Source: CAZVLE01 sp964627855 (GTDB taxonomy: Bacteria > Bacillota > Dethiobacteria > DTU022). From it: a stretch of DNA of 38,030 nt. Shown here piece after piece: positions 23,806-33,309 of the stretch (position 1 is its first letter; each line of letters starts with the position of its first letter). The position numbers and the translations under genes were made by a program. The stretch spans positions 1-38,030 of the forward strand of contig CAZVLE010000027.1 of assembly GCA_964627855.1 (NCBI GenBank), given 5' to 3'. The notes under the pieces were generated by a model. It was not told the DNA's origin, made no database searches, and saw only the letters and a list, made by a program, of their open reading frames with translations.

Positions 23806-26622
23806 ATGAGCCAAGGCAAAAATAATCATGCAAAAAAAAGCGGCAACCGGAATTATTACCCGGACCAGACTAAGAGTAGTTCTTTTCCCCTGGCAGAAGC
23901 GGAACTTAGACAGCGCGACGAATTATTGCAAATCTTAGCCCGCCTGGCCACTTCTTTCGTTGATGCTGATCTTAGCCAACTTGATACCTTTATTACCCGC
24001 GCCCTTGGCGAGGTAGGCTCGTTCCTGGCATTAGATCGTGTTTATGTTTTTCAGCATGATTATGAAAAAAGAATCACCACTAACACACATGAGTGGTGCG
24101 CAGAAGGTATAAAAGCTGAAATCGACAATTTGCAGTCAACTCCCTTTGAATTTTTTCCGGATATCTTAAAAAAGCAGATGCAGGGCGAGGTAGTGATCAT
24201 TCCTGACATTGACGCGATGCCCTCTTCCGACCCGATGAAAGAATTTCTGGCTAACCAGGACATTAAATCTGTTGTCATGCTCCCGACCATGCACGGCGAT
24301 AAATGCCTCGGTTTTGTAGGTTTTGATGCCGTGCGCAGCAAAAGAGTTTTTACAGAAACTGAAATAAGAATGTTGAAAATACTGGCTGAGCTGCTAACCA
24401 GTACCGAATTGAGGCGTCAAAGCGATCTGGCCCTGCAGCAATCGCAAGAAGAGCTCATCAGCCGTCATACCTTTGCAGAAGCACTTTTTAAAAATTCTTC
24501 TGATGCCATTGTCGTATTCGACCAACACCACTGCATTCTCGACGCCAATCAAAGTTTTTTAGAATTATTCACCATGGATCTCAAAGAAATCAGGGGACGG
24601 GACGTCGATGACGTCCTGGAAATGGGCCAGCCTGCTTCAAGCAATCGCACAAGCACAAAAAATATGATGCACGGAAATAAGGTGTTTGATCAGGGAATTC
24701 GCTATACAAGACAGGGTATTCCCCTTGCAGTTACGATAAAAGGAATCCCTGTTATGATCAACGGCCAGTTTGCCGGAGGCTATGCAATATATTCCGACAT
24801 AACGACCCAACAAGAGGCGGAAGAGGCTTTAAGAAAGTCTGAAGAAAAATATAAAGAGATCCTTTCCACCATGCAGGAAGGCTATTATGAAGTTGACTTA
24901 AAGGGTAATTTGCTTTTTTGCAATGATTCATTATGCCATATCATGGGTTACAGCCGGGAAGAACTAATGAAAATGAGCTACCGGGATTATTATGTAAACC
25001 CAAAAGAGCTATTCAGGGTATTCAACAAAGTTTACCGAACAGGGCAACCGGAAAAATCAGCCAACTGGACCATTATTACCGGAGGAGGCAAGGAAAAGCA
25101 TATCGAAATTTCGGCGTCACTGCTTCAAGATGACCAGGGGAAAGCAATCGGTTTCAGGGGTGTTGGCAGAGATGTGACGGAACGCAAGCAGGCCGAGGAA
25201 GCCCTGCGCGAGTCTGAAGAAAAGTACCGCGACATCCTGGCCTCTATAGAAGACGGTTTCTTTGAAGTGGATCTGAAAGGCAATATAGTATTTTGCAACA
25301 ATGCGTCAGCCAGCATGCTCGGCTACAGCGTTGATGAATTCATGGGTATGAACTACAGCGCTTTTTGCAGATACCCGGATCAAGTTTTTAATGCCTTCAA
25401 CAAGGTTTTCCGCACCGGTAAAACTCAACATGCTCAGACTTTTGACATGGTTAAGAAAGACGGTAGCGACGCCTATGGCGAGCTATCGCTTTCCCTGGTT
25501 CAGGATGAGGAAGGCACCCTTGTTGGTTTCCGGGGAGTTGGTCGCGATGTTACGGAGCGAAAACAATTTGAAGAACAGCTCAAATATTTAAGCCTGCATG
25601 ACCAGTTAACCGAACTCTATAATCGCTCTTATTTTGAAAACGAGCTTGCAAGACTGAGCAGGAGCAGAGAATACCCGATCACGATCATTTCAATAGATCT
25701 TGACGGTTTAAAACTGGTAAATGACACTGTCGGCCATGAACAGGGCGACCAGCTCTTAATTGCTTGCGCTAAGACCCTGCATGATACACTGCGCGGATCG
25801 GACATCCTGGCCCGTATCGGCGGTGACGAATTTGTGGCCATTTTACCGAGAACAGATGAAAGTACGGCCGAGAATATTATTAAGCGCATAAAAATCAATA
25901 TAGACCACTATAACCGCAAGCAAAAATATAAATTGCCGCTGAGTGTTTCAATAGGCTTTTCCACAGCAGAAGACAACATTAAGCCTTTACAGGATACCTT
26001 CAAGGAAGCCGATGACCTTATGTACCGCGACAAATTGCATAAGGGTGTAGACTCGCGCTCACAAATTATTCTTTCCCTGATGGCGGCGCTGGGAGAAAGA
26101 GATTTCATCACCGAAGGTCATGCCAGGCGCCTTGAAGATCTTTGCAACAGGGTCGGTGAAAAAATCGGCCTTTCCAAGAAGCAATTATCGGACCTGGTCC
26201 TTCTGGCCCAGGTTCACGACCTGGGCAAAGTCGGCACGCCTGATAAAATCTTATTTAAGAATGGTTCCTTAACTGATGAAGAATGGCAAATAATGCAGCA
26301 GCACTCAGAGAAAGGCTACCGCATAGCCATGTCGTCCAGCGATTTATCAGGCATAGCAAACCTGATTCTAAAACACCATGAACGCTGGGATGGGTGCGGT
26401 TATCCCCTGGGAATCGGCGGGAAAGAAATACCGATTGAATGTCGTATTCTATCCATTGCAGACGCTTACGATGCCATGACCAGTGATCGCCCTTACCGCA
26501 AAGCAATGAAACAAGAAGAGACTATTGCAGAATTACAGAAAAACGCCGGCAGCCAGTTTGACCCTGAACTAGTCGATATATTCATTACCATATTACAGAA
26601 CAAGAACTATTGCCTGAAATGA
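23806..26622 (+). CDS. GAF-PAS-PAS-PAS-GGDEF-HD-GYP cyclic-di-GMP protein
   Basis: This soluble protein of about 938 residues has a GAF domain (about 25-205) and three PAS domains (about 220-335, 344-460 and 470-585). PAS2 and PAS3 are near repeats, each ending GFRGVGRDVTERKQ. A diguanylate cyclase domain (about 590-745) has an intact GGDEF (about 672-676) and an RGSD I-site five residues before it. The HD-GYP domain (about 755-930) has HD at about 804-805 (VHDLGK) and HHERWDGCGYP at about 857. Both synthesis and breakdown of c-di-GMP are possible. There is no membrane segment. The start is ATG 23806, since ATG 23797 abuts the GGGAGGAG site. Confidence 0.9.
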   Translation: MSQGKNNHAKKSGNRNYYPDQTKSSSFPLAEAELRQRDELLQILARLATSFVDADLSQLDTFITRALGEVGSFLALDRVYVFQHDYEKRITTNTHEWCAEGIKAEIDNLQSTPFEFFPDILKKQMQGEVVIIPDIDAMPSSDPMKEFLANQDIKSVVMLPTMHGDKCLGFVGFDAVRSKRVFTETEIRMLKILAELLTSTELRRQSDLALQQSQEELISRHTFAEALFKNSSDAIVVFDQHHCILDANQSFLELFTMDLKEIRGRDVDDVLEMGQPASSNRTSTKNMMHGNKVFDQGIRYTRQGIPLAVTIKGIPVMINGQFAGGYAIYSDITTQQEAEEALRKSEEKYKEILSTMQEGYYEVDLKGNLLFCNDSLCHIMGYSREELMKMSYRDYYVNPKELFRVFNKVYRTGQPEKSANWTIITGGGKEKHIEISASLLQDDQGKAIGFRGVGRDVTERKQAEEALRESEEKYRDILASIEDGFFEVDLKGNIVFCNNASASMLGYSVDEFMGMNYSAFCRYPDQVFNAFNKVFRTGKTQHAQTFDMVKKDGSDAYGELSLSLVQDEEGTLVGFRGVGRDVTERKQFEEQLKYLSLHDQLTELYNRSYFENELARLSRSREYPITIISIDLDGLKLVNDTVGHEQGDQLLIACAKTLHDTLRGSDILARIGGDEFVAILPRTDESTAENIIKRIKINIDHYNRKQKYKLPLSVSIGFSTAEDNIKPLQDTFKEADDLMYRDKLHKGVDSRSQIILSLMAALGERDFITEGHARRLEDLCNRVGEKIGLSKKQLSDLVLLAQVHDLGKVGTPDKILFKNGSLTDEEWQIMQQHSEKGYRIAMSSSDLSGIANLILKHHERWDGCGYPLGIGGKEIPIECRILSIADAYDAMTSDRPYRKAMKQEETIAELQKNAGSQFDPELVDIFITILQNKNYCLK

Positions 26623-26638
26623 GGACCACAAGGGAAGG

Positions 26639-26764
26639 AACACAAGGGGACGGTTCTTTTGTGTTGCTGTAAATTGCTGCAGTCGCAGTTTTGACGGCGC
26701 CAAATACGGCCAAACTTTGATATTTCAAGAGATTTACAACACAAAAGAACCGTCCCCTTGTGTT
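26639..26764. repeat. 126-bp element with perfect 27-bp terminal inverted repeats, copy B
   Basis: The arms 26639-26665 and 26738-26764 are exact reverse complements and identical to those of copy A. The 72-bp interior is in the opposite orientation to copy A; after reversal I count 60 of 72 matching positions. It fills the gap between the convergent c-di-GMP gene and the GH31 gene, where it could also act as a bidirectional transcription barrier because the arms can form a long stem. Confidence 0.85.
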
Positions 26765-26801
26765 CTATCCTACGCACTTTCGAACTCGGGTCTGCATAAA
26801 G

Positions 26802-29009
26802 TCAACAATCCTCTGAACAGTCAGCGGAATTATTTATACCAATAATTTTCGTGCTTATCTGCGGAATGGGATATTGCTCTTTAATTCTATTGATCTCGAT
26901 TTTAGGCCTGACTGGATCATCCTTAAAGCTATAATCAATCTCGCTGTATTCTCCCCGCAGGTGATTTGCAGTAGCTCCATCATCAAGATAAAGGCGGAAA
27001 AACCCGTCGTCACCGGCATAACAGTGCATTTCAAGGCCTGTTGCCCTGAAGCCGGTTTTTTCTGAAATCGTAAATTGATCGACAGGCAGGATGCTGCCGG
27101 CTTTAACAAAGAGGGGCAGTTTAGCAAGCGGCGCTTCGACCAGATGGTAAGAACCGCCGGCAAGTTTATCTTGCGTCCAGTAGTCAAACCAGGTTCCCCG
27201 CGGCAGATAAACCTGACGATGGTTAGCCCCGGGCCTGGTAACCGGGCATACCATCAGTCCCTGGCCACATAAAAATTGGTCATAAATATGATAGGTTTCC
27301 AATTCATCGCCATGATGATAGAAAAGCGGGCGGATGGCCGGTTCCCCATGCAGAGAGCTTATCCGCATTAGGTTGTAGAAATAAGTAAGAAAACTATAGC
27401 GCAGCATAATATAACGACGCAGTATGCTTAAGATTTCGGGGCCATACTCCCATGGCTCCTGGTGGGCCGTATCTATTTCACTGTGGTTGCGAAAGAAGGG
27501 GATAAAAGCAGCCAGCTGGGTCCAGCGTACCATCAGTTCGGCGCTGCAATCACCCCGGTAACCGCCCACGTCGGCACCGACAAAAGAAAACCCACTTAGA
27601 CCAAGATTCAAACACATCGGAATACTGCACTCCAGGTGTTCCCAGACGCTCGAATTATCTCCGGTCCAGAGGGCAGCGTAACGCTGACTACCGGCAAAGG
27701 CAGCCCTGGTTAAGACAAAAGGACGCTTTTCAGGCTGCAGGCTTTCAAGGGCTTCTCTTGTTGCCCTGGTCTGCATGAAGCCGTAAAGATTGTGCGCTTC
27801 GCTGTGACTAACAGACCTGCCGGAGTCATCATGGTGCACCAAGTCGTCAGGAAGAGTTCCGCTTGTTTCGGTAAAATTTGCCGGCTCATTCATGTCATTC
27901 CAGATTCCATCAACCCCGCAATCAAGAAGTTCGCGGTGAAATTGGCCCCACCATTTTCGCACATCGCTGCGCAAAAAATCGGGAAAGGCAGCCGGTTTCG
28001 GCCAGACTTCCCCTTCATAAATATTACCGTCAGGTCCTGTCACAAAAAAACCTTTATCCTGACCATCTTCATAAACCCGGTAGCCTGGTTCAACTTTAAC
28101 CCCGGGATTAATAATGACCACAACGGCAAATCCAAGTTCTTTTAGCTCTTGCAAAAGGGCTTTTAAATCGCCAAAGCGTTCTTTGTTGACCGTAAAAACC
28201 TTGTAGGCATCAAGATAGCCGATATCGAGGTAAAGGACGTCACAGGGAATTTTATGGAGGCGCATATTCCTGGCCACAGCTAGCAGTTCCTCCCGGGTTT
28301 CATAACTGTAGCGGCTCTGCTGAAAACCTAAATATTTCTTCCGGGGCAATGGTGGGGTGCCTGTTAAAGCAGCATAAGCCTTGAGGACCCCGGCAACAGA
28401 AGGGCTGTAGGTAAAATAGTAATCGAGATAGCCTCCTTCAGCCTTGAAGCTAATCGTCTCCAGATTACTGCGGGCAAAATCAAAACTAGTTTTAAAACTG
28501 TTATCAAAGTATAGTCCGCAGGCCATTGCAGGGGCCACCCCGATATAAAAAGGAATAGCGGTGTGCATTTCTTCAACCTGGGAATGATGAATGGGGTTAT
28601 GAAAGAGAACATCACTGTTATAGTTGGCAGTGGCACTGCCCAGCTGGTTTAGCCAGGTATATTTTTCGCCGTTGCCATAGATACCGACTTCCCACAATTT
28701 TTTCTTTTCCAGGCCCGGTTTTACCAGGGAAACTGACCTGTCTTCACTAAGCAGCAAGCCTTCTTGAGAATAAATAGTCACAGTTAATGTTTCCCGGTCA
28801 ACCTCGATCTGAAAATTGCCGGCCAACAGGCGACCGCTAGCTATGCGCCCCTCCAGTTCAAGCGGTTTCCCGATAACTGCAGCGGTTGAAGGCGGCAAAT
28901 CTGCATTTTCACTATAGGCAAATCTGATAATGTTTTCAGCGTAAAAAAGAATCTGCAGGTAACCCTTATTACTACCAATAATATAGGCGGGGCCTTTTTT
29001 ATCGATCAT
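26802..29009 (-). CDS. GH31 family alpha-glucosidase
   Basis: This 735-residue glycoside hydrolase of family 31 has the nucleophile region GIWNDMNEPANF, with the catalytic Asp at about residue 372, and the acid/base Asp at about 451 in LWTGDNSSVWEHL. The downstream FVGADVGGYRGDCSAELMVRWTQ stretch is the usual family signature, and C-terminal beta domains follow. No signal peptide is seen, so it acts inside the cell. GAAGGAG supports the start. It is the last gene of the sugar operon, 14 bases after the phosphoglucomutase. It likely hydrolyses alpha-glucosides; family members also include alpha-xylosidases and transglucosidases. Confidence 0.92.
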   Translation of the reverse strand: MIDKKGPAYIIGSNKGYLQILFYAENIIRFAYSENADLPPSTAAVIGKPLELEGRIASGRLLAGNFQIEVDRETLTVTIYSQEGLLLSEDRSVSLVKPGLEKKKLWEVGIYGNGEKYTWLNQLGSATANYNSDVLFHNPIHHSQVEEMHTAIPFYIGVAPAMACGLYFDNSFKTSFDFARSNLETISFKAEGGYLDYYFTYSPSVAGVLKAYAALTGTPPLPRKKYLGFQQSRYSYETREELLAVARNMRLHKIPCDVLYLDIGYLDAYKVFTVNKERFGDLKALLQELKELGFAVVVIINPGVKVEPGYRVYEDGQDKGFFVTGPDGNIYEGEVWPKPAAFPDFLRSDVRKWWGQFHRELLDCGVDGIWNDMNEPANFTETSGTLPDDLVHHDDSGRSVSHSEAHNLYGFMQTRATREALESLQPEKRPFVLTRAAFAGSQRYAALWTGDNSSVWEHLECSIPMCLNLGLSGFSFVGADVGGYRGDCSAELMVRWTQLAAFIPFFRNHSEIDTAHQEPWEYGPEILSILRRYIMLRYSFLTYFYNLMRISSLHGEPAIRPLFYHHGDELETYHIYDQFLCGQGLMVCPVTRPGANHRQVYLPRGTWFDYWTQDKLAGGSYHLVEAPLAKLPLFVKAGSILPVDQFTISEKTGFRATGLEMHCYAGDDGFFRLYLDDGATANHLRGEYSEIDYSFKDDPVRPKIEINRIKEQYPIPQISTKIIGINNSADCSEDC

Positions 29010-29023
29010 TGAGGAATCTCCTT

Positions 29024-29674
29024 CTAGATAATCTCTTCAAGCTTAATGTCGGCAACAGCAGGATATATGTAATCTGCCGCACCCACTCTTTCTGCCGGGC
29101 CAATACCGATAGTAACCATTCCAGCAGCTATTGCTGCCGCAATGCCTGCTTCTGCATCTTCAACAACCAGGCAGTAAGGCGGCTCTACTGCCAGTTTTTC
29201 AGCCGTATAAAGAAAGAGATCGGGAGCAGGTTTGGTTTTTTTAACGCTGTTGCCATCTGCTATTACATCAAATAATGTGGCTATGCCAAGGAGTTCTATC
29301 ACCCGTGGAGCATTCTTGCTGGCAGAAGCAAGGGCCAGTTTATAATGTCTTGATCGCAGATCTTCTAAAATTTCAAGGGCTCCGGGCAAAAGATCTTTTT
29401 CGGAAATGTGATTGATGTAGTCGCGATAATAGCGGTTTTTACGATCCATCAATTCCTGCATTTTCTCTTCGGATAAAAGCTGCCCCTGCAGAATCAATTC
29501 AAGCGATGCGCGGCGGGAAACTCCACGCAGCTGTTCATTAAATTTCCGGTTAAATGAAAGCCCCTCTTCATCAGCCATGCGCTTCCAGGCCCGGTAATGA
29601 TACTCAGCAGTATCGGTCAGGACACCATCCAAATCGAAAATGAATGCTTTGATATCTTTTTTAAGCTTCTGCAA
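29024..29674 (-). CDS. pgmB: Beta-phosphoglucomutase (HAD superfamily)
   Basis: This enzyme of about 216 residues has HAD motif I in FIFDLDGVLTDTAEYHYRAW (nucleophile and acid/base Asp pair), the substrate-specificity segment RGVSRRASLELIL typical of beta-PGM, ASASKNA (motif II), KPAPDLFL (motif III Lys) and VVEDAEAGIAAA (motif IV). It converts beta-glucose-1-phosphate to glucose-6-phosphate in the cytoplasm. There is no ATG near the expected start. TTG 29674, 10 bases after the ATPase gene stop and behind AAGGG, gives the normal length; GTG 29701 would overlap the ATPase gene. Pairing with GH65, which releases beta-glucose-1-phosphate, fits. Confidence 0.9.
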   Translation of the reverse strand: MQKLKKDIKAFIFDLDGVLTDTAEYHYRAWKRMADEEGLSFNRKFNEQLRGVSRRASLELILQGQLLSEEKMQELMDRKNRYYRDYINHISEKDLLPGALEILEDLRSRHYKLALASASKNAPRVIELLGIATLFDVIADGNSVKKTKPAPDLFLYTAEKLAVEPPYCLVVEDAEAGIAAAIAAGMVTIGIGPAERVGAADYIYPAVADIKLEEII

Positions 29675-29684
29675 AGGACCCTTA

Positions 29685-30797
29685 TTATTTTTCGAAATCA
29701 CTGAAATAGGCCTCTTCGGTTTCCCGGTCAAAAAGGTGAATATTTTCCAGTTCGAAGACAACTTTTACCTTATCTCCGACAAGAATATTCAGCGTTGGAT
29801 CTACCCGGGCTATGATGTTGTTGCCATTCAAATCAAGAAACAGATAGGTTTCTGATCCTAAGAGCTCTGTAACTTCAACTAAAGCAATATTCTCATCTGT
29901 ATCATTGGCAGCTGTAACATTGATATGTTCGGGCCTGATGCCCATGACAACATTTTTATCCAACACCTTCTTTTCTTTAAGCAGGGCCGATCTTTTCGGT
30001 TCCAGCTCTACACTGCCCCCTTTATAGAGCACTGAAACAGTCCCGTTGTTCTCGCTTAAGGTAGCATCGATAAAATTCATCTGCGGTGAACCGATGAAAC
30101 TGGCCACAAACTGATTAACCGGTTTTTTATAGAGCGTGGTCGGATCGGCAACCTGGTGCACAACACCGTCCTTGAGGACGACAATACGAGTTCCCATCGT
30201 CATCGCTTCGGTTTGATCGTGGGTAACATAGATAAAAGTAGTAGCCAGCCGCAGGTGCAGCTTGCTCAGTTCGGCCCTGGTTTGAACCCTAAGCTTAGCG
30301 TCAAGGTTAGAAAGTGGTTCGTCCATGAGGAACACCTTCGGGTCACGCACAATGGCTCTTCCCAAAGCCACTCTCTGGCGCTGGCCCCCGGAAAGCTGAG
30401 CAGGTTTACGGTCAAGCAGTTCTTCGAGGCCGAGAATTTCCGCTGCATTTTCAACACTTTTCCTGATTGCTTCTCTGGGCATGCGGCGCAGTTTGAGCCC
30501 AAAAGCCATGTTATCAAATATGGACATGTGCGGATAAAGAGCATAATTCTGAAAAACCATGGCAATGTCACGATCTTTTGGTGAAACATCATTAACCAGC
30601 TCGTCATCAATATAGAGCTCGCCACTACTAATTTCTTCCAGTCCGGCAATCATTCGTAAAACTGTCGATTTGCCACAGCCGGAAGGTCCAACCAAAACGA
30701 TGAATTCTTTGTCGGCAATTTCAAGGTTTACATCATGGACTGCATGGAATCCATTTGGGTATACCTTGTTCAGATTGATTAGGTTTAAACTGGCCAA
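29685..30797 (-). CDS. ABC transporter ATPase, MalK/UgpC/MsmX type
   Basis: This 370-residue ATPase has Walker A GPSGCGKST (about 38-46), the Q-loop in FQNYALYPHMS, signature LSGGQRQR, Walker B VFLMDEPLSNLDAKLR and the H-loop in YVTHDQTEAMT. A C-terminal regulatory TOBE/OB domain (about 240-365) follows. This is the carbohydrate-uptake (CUT1) ATPase form. It energises the two permeases encoded upstream in the same operon. Placing the ATPase between GH65 and pgmB rather than next to the permeases is common in Gram-positive sugar operons. Confidence 0.93.
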   Translation of the reverse strand: MASLNLINLNKVYPNGFHAVHDVNLEIADKEFIVLVGPSGCGKSTVLRMIAGLEEISSGELYIDDELVNDVSPKDRDIAMVFQNYALYPHMSIFDNMAFGLKLRRMPREAIRKSVENAAEILGLEELLDRKPAQLSGGQRQRVALGRAIVRDPKVFLMDEPLSNLDAKLRVQTRAELSKLHLRLATTFIYVTHDQTEAMTMGTRIVVLKDGVVHQVADPTTLYKKPVNQFVASFIGSPQMNFIDATLSENNGTVSVLYKGGSVELEPKRSALLKEKKVLDKNVVMGIRPEHINVTAANDTDENIALVEVTELLGSETYLFLDLNGNNIIARVDPTLNILVGDKVKVVFELENIHLFDRETEEAYFSDFEK

Positions 30798-30819
30798 TAC
30801 ATCAACCCCTTTACATGAT

Positions 30820-33183
30820 TTAACTATGATCTTCCAATGAAAATAAAAACGACCTTTGGTCTGCAGTCAGGGTTACAGGATGGTCACCATGCATAAAATT
30901 GATTTCATCACCCTCGACAAGCTGATAATTAACCTGGCCTTTCTTTATAGTAACAGCCAGGCGGCAATTTCGGAAGGCGATCCGGAAAGTATAGCCCCTC
31001 CAGCCTGCCGGCAGATAGGGCTTAAAACTCAGTTGACCGCCTGTCGTTCTCATCCCGGCAAAACCGTAGGTGAGACAAAGCCATGATCCGGCCATGTTAG
31101 CTGTGTGAATACCGAAGTGGGTATCTTTAAACAAATTATCAAGATCGAGCCTTGAAACAACATCAAAGAAGCTTAACGCTGCTTCACGATAAGACAGTTC
31201 TGAAGCAACTATGCTAAATATAGCAGGAGATAGAGAAGAATCGTGAGTCGTAATAGGTTCATAGTAGTCATAGTCTCGTCTCTTCTGCTCGAGATCAAAA
31301 CGATCACCCAATAACAAGTGGGCCAGGATTATATCCGGTTGCTTGCAAACCTGGTAACGGTAAATCACCAGGGGGTGATAATGCAGAAGCAGGGGGTATT
31401 TATCGGGTGAAGTGGCGGCAAAATTCCATTTCTCTTTATCAAGGAAGCCGTCATCCTGGGGATGTATCTTAAGTTTTTGATCATAAGGAATATAAATCTT
31501 TTCAGCCGCTTGCTGCCATAACCTTATTTCTTGTTCTTCTAAATTGATCTTATTCGCCAGAGCCTGATACCTGCTGCTGTGGTTTTTACGCATCGTGGCA
31601 GCTATTTCACAGGCATAATTGAGATGCCAGCGGGCCATTAAATTAGTATAGCAGTTGTTATTCACCAGGGCTGTATACTCATCGGGTCCTGTCACTTCAT
31701 TGAAACAGAAATAGCCACCTTTACTGGAGATGTAGGCACCGAGATCTTCCCAAAGACGGGCAGTTTCAAAGATTATTTCAGCCCCGTAATCAAGGATAAA
31801 GTTAAAGTCACCGGTCATTTCATAATACTTATTGATGGCATAGGCAATCGCTGCATTGATGTGATACTGCGCTGTCCCGGCAGGGTAATATGATGATCCT
31901 TCTTCCCCGGCTATGGTGCGCCATGGATAAAGTGCTCCCCGGGGATGGGATAATTCACGGGCCCTGCTGCGCGCTTGTTCGAGAATACTATAGCGATAAA
32001 GAAGCAGGTTTCGGGCCTGATCGGGCATCAGGGCAGCATAAAAAGGCAACAGGTAGATCTCGCTATCCCAGAAGTAGTGACCATCGTAACCTTCGCTTGA
32101 CAAACCCTTGGCCCCGATTCCGATTTTTCCATCACTGCCCGCAGCCTGCAACAGATGAAAGAGGTTAAAGCGCAAACCCTGCTCATGGGCGGGAGAACCG
32201 TCTATTGCAATCTCCACATTATCCCAATATTTTTGCACATATACTTCTTGCTCTTCTAACAGGTTTTGAAATCCCCTGCTTTTTGCCTCACCTACAGCAT
32301 TGGCAGCTAAGAGCGGTAGTTCACCCTGGGGATAATCACGTGAAGAATAATAGGCAATATATTTTTCAAGAATCACTTTTTGATTTTTTTTTGCTTTAAA
32401 AGTGTAAGTAACAGTAGCTAAAGAGCCGGCATAGTCAGCACTCAACTGATGTGAACTCGCTCCCTCAAGCCTGTTCTCCATGGCACAGGCAAGAAATAAA
32501 CCCGACCGTTCAGTTTTATGGGTTATGATACCCAGGGATTCATTCATTTCAATAGCAACTACCGATAGGCCAAGCCCTCCGAGGGAAGCAGAAAAGCGGG
32601 GATCTTCCTCCTCGTGGGTGTGGTTGTCAACAGCGCCATCAAGCGATGAACAGATGGTTATAGTCCCTTTAAAGTTAAGGGGAATGATTTCATACTGAAT
32701 GGCATAGAGGTGACGGTTGGCCAGAGAAACCACCCGTCGAACTATAATCTGCACTTCTTTGCCCCGTGGCGATCGCCAGACCAGGTCGCGCACGAGGACT
32801 CCACTTTCCATGTGGAGGGTGCGCTGGTATGACAAGAGGCTGCCTTCGATCTGACTGAAACGCTCACCATCAATGAAAAGCTCAATAATCTTGCTATCGG
32901 TAACGTTTAGCATCGTCTGAGTATTTAAGGCATAACCATAACCACGTTCAGCATGTGGAATGGGCACTGACTCATAAAAGCCATTTATGTAGGTACCGTT
33001 AATTCCTTTAACTTCAGTGCCGGCCAAACCTTCTTCATAGTTACCCCTAATCCCTATGTATCCGTTTGATAGGGTAAAGATAGTTTCACTCAGTGCATTA
33101 TGCTGTACCGACAGGCAATCCTCGCGGATCTGCCAGGGATTGTTACTATAAATAGCCCGATGATCATTTTTTATCTGTTTCAC
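30820..33183 (-). CDS. GH65 disaccharide phosphorylase
   Basis: This 787-residue family-65 enzyme has an N-terminal beta-sandwich domain (about 1-290), then the (alpha/alpha)6 barrel with AKGLSSEGYDGHYFWDSEIYLLPF near 365-390. The general acid Glu lies at about 502 in VTGPDEYTALVNNNCYTN, and HDSSLSPAIFSIVA follows, with a small C-terminal domain. It would phosphorolyse an alpha-glucosyl disaccharide to beta-glucose-1-phosphate plus glucose (or another sugar). Maltose, trehalose, kojibiose and nigerose phosphorylases share these motifs and I cannot separate them. The neighbouring beta-PGM is the expected next step. Confidence 0.92.
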   Translation of the reverse strand: MKQIKNDHRAIYSNNPWQIREDCLSVQHNALSETIFTLSNGYIGIRGNYEEGLAGTEVKGINGTYINGFYESVPIPHAERGYGYALNTQTMLNVTDSKIIELFIDGERFSQIEGSLLSYQRTLHMESGVLVRDLVWRSPRGKEVQIIVRRVVSLANRHLYAIQYEIIPLNFKGTITICSSLDGAVDNHTHEEEDPRFSASLGGLGLSVVAIEMNESLGIITHKTERSGLFLACAMENRLEGASSHQLSADYAGSLATVTYTFKAKKNQKVILEKYIAYYSSRDYPQGELPLLAANAVGEAKSRGFQNLLEEQEVYVQKYWDNVEIAIDGSPAHEQGLRFNLFHLLQAAGSDGKIGIGAKGLSSEGYDGHYFWDSEIYLLPFYAALMPDQARNLLLYRYSILEQARSRARELSHPRGALYPWRTIAGEEGSSYYPAGTAQYHINAAIAYAINKYYEMTGDFNFILDYGAEIIFETARLWEDLGAYISSKGGYFCFNEVTGPDEYTALVNNNCYTNLMARWHLNYACEIAATMRKNHSSRYQALANKINLEEQEIRLWQQAAEKIYIPYDQKLKIHPQDDGFLDKEKWNFAATSPDKYPLLLHYHPLVIYRYQVCKQPDIILAHLLLGDRFDLEQKRRDYDYYEPITTHDSSLSPAIFSIVASELSYREAALSFFDVVSRLDLDNLFKDTHFGIHTANMAGSWLCLTYGFAGMRTTGGQLSFKPYLPAGWRGYTFRIAFRNCRLAVTIKKGQVNYQLVEGDEINFMHGDHPVTLTADQRSFLFSLEDHS

Positions 33184-33241
33184 TGTTAAATCATGCCCTT
33201 AATCTTGAGAAATATAAACGATGCCAAGTTATTCAATAATT

Positions 33242-33274
33242 CCCTTGCCCGGAAGTTTTACTTCCGGGCAAGGG
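33242..33274 (-). terminator. Perfect 14-bp hairpin between binding-protein and GH65 genes
   Basis: CCCTTGCCCGGAAG (33242-33255) and its exact complement (33261-33274) enclose a 5-base loop. On the operon (minus) strand the stem is followed by AATTATTG, not a T-run. It is therefore more likely a transcript-stabilising or partially terminating hairpin that raises binding-protein expression over the downstream enzymes than a full terminator. The flanking 33184-33309 has no gene. Confidence 0.75.
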
Positions 33275-33309
33275 TTTATTTCAGATACCTGCTGCCTGAA
33301 TAACCTGCT

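Noticed and set aside
30156..30584. 142-codon open frame on the plus strand
   Set aside because: It is antisense to the ABC ATPase gene, which has all ATPase motifs.
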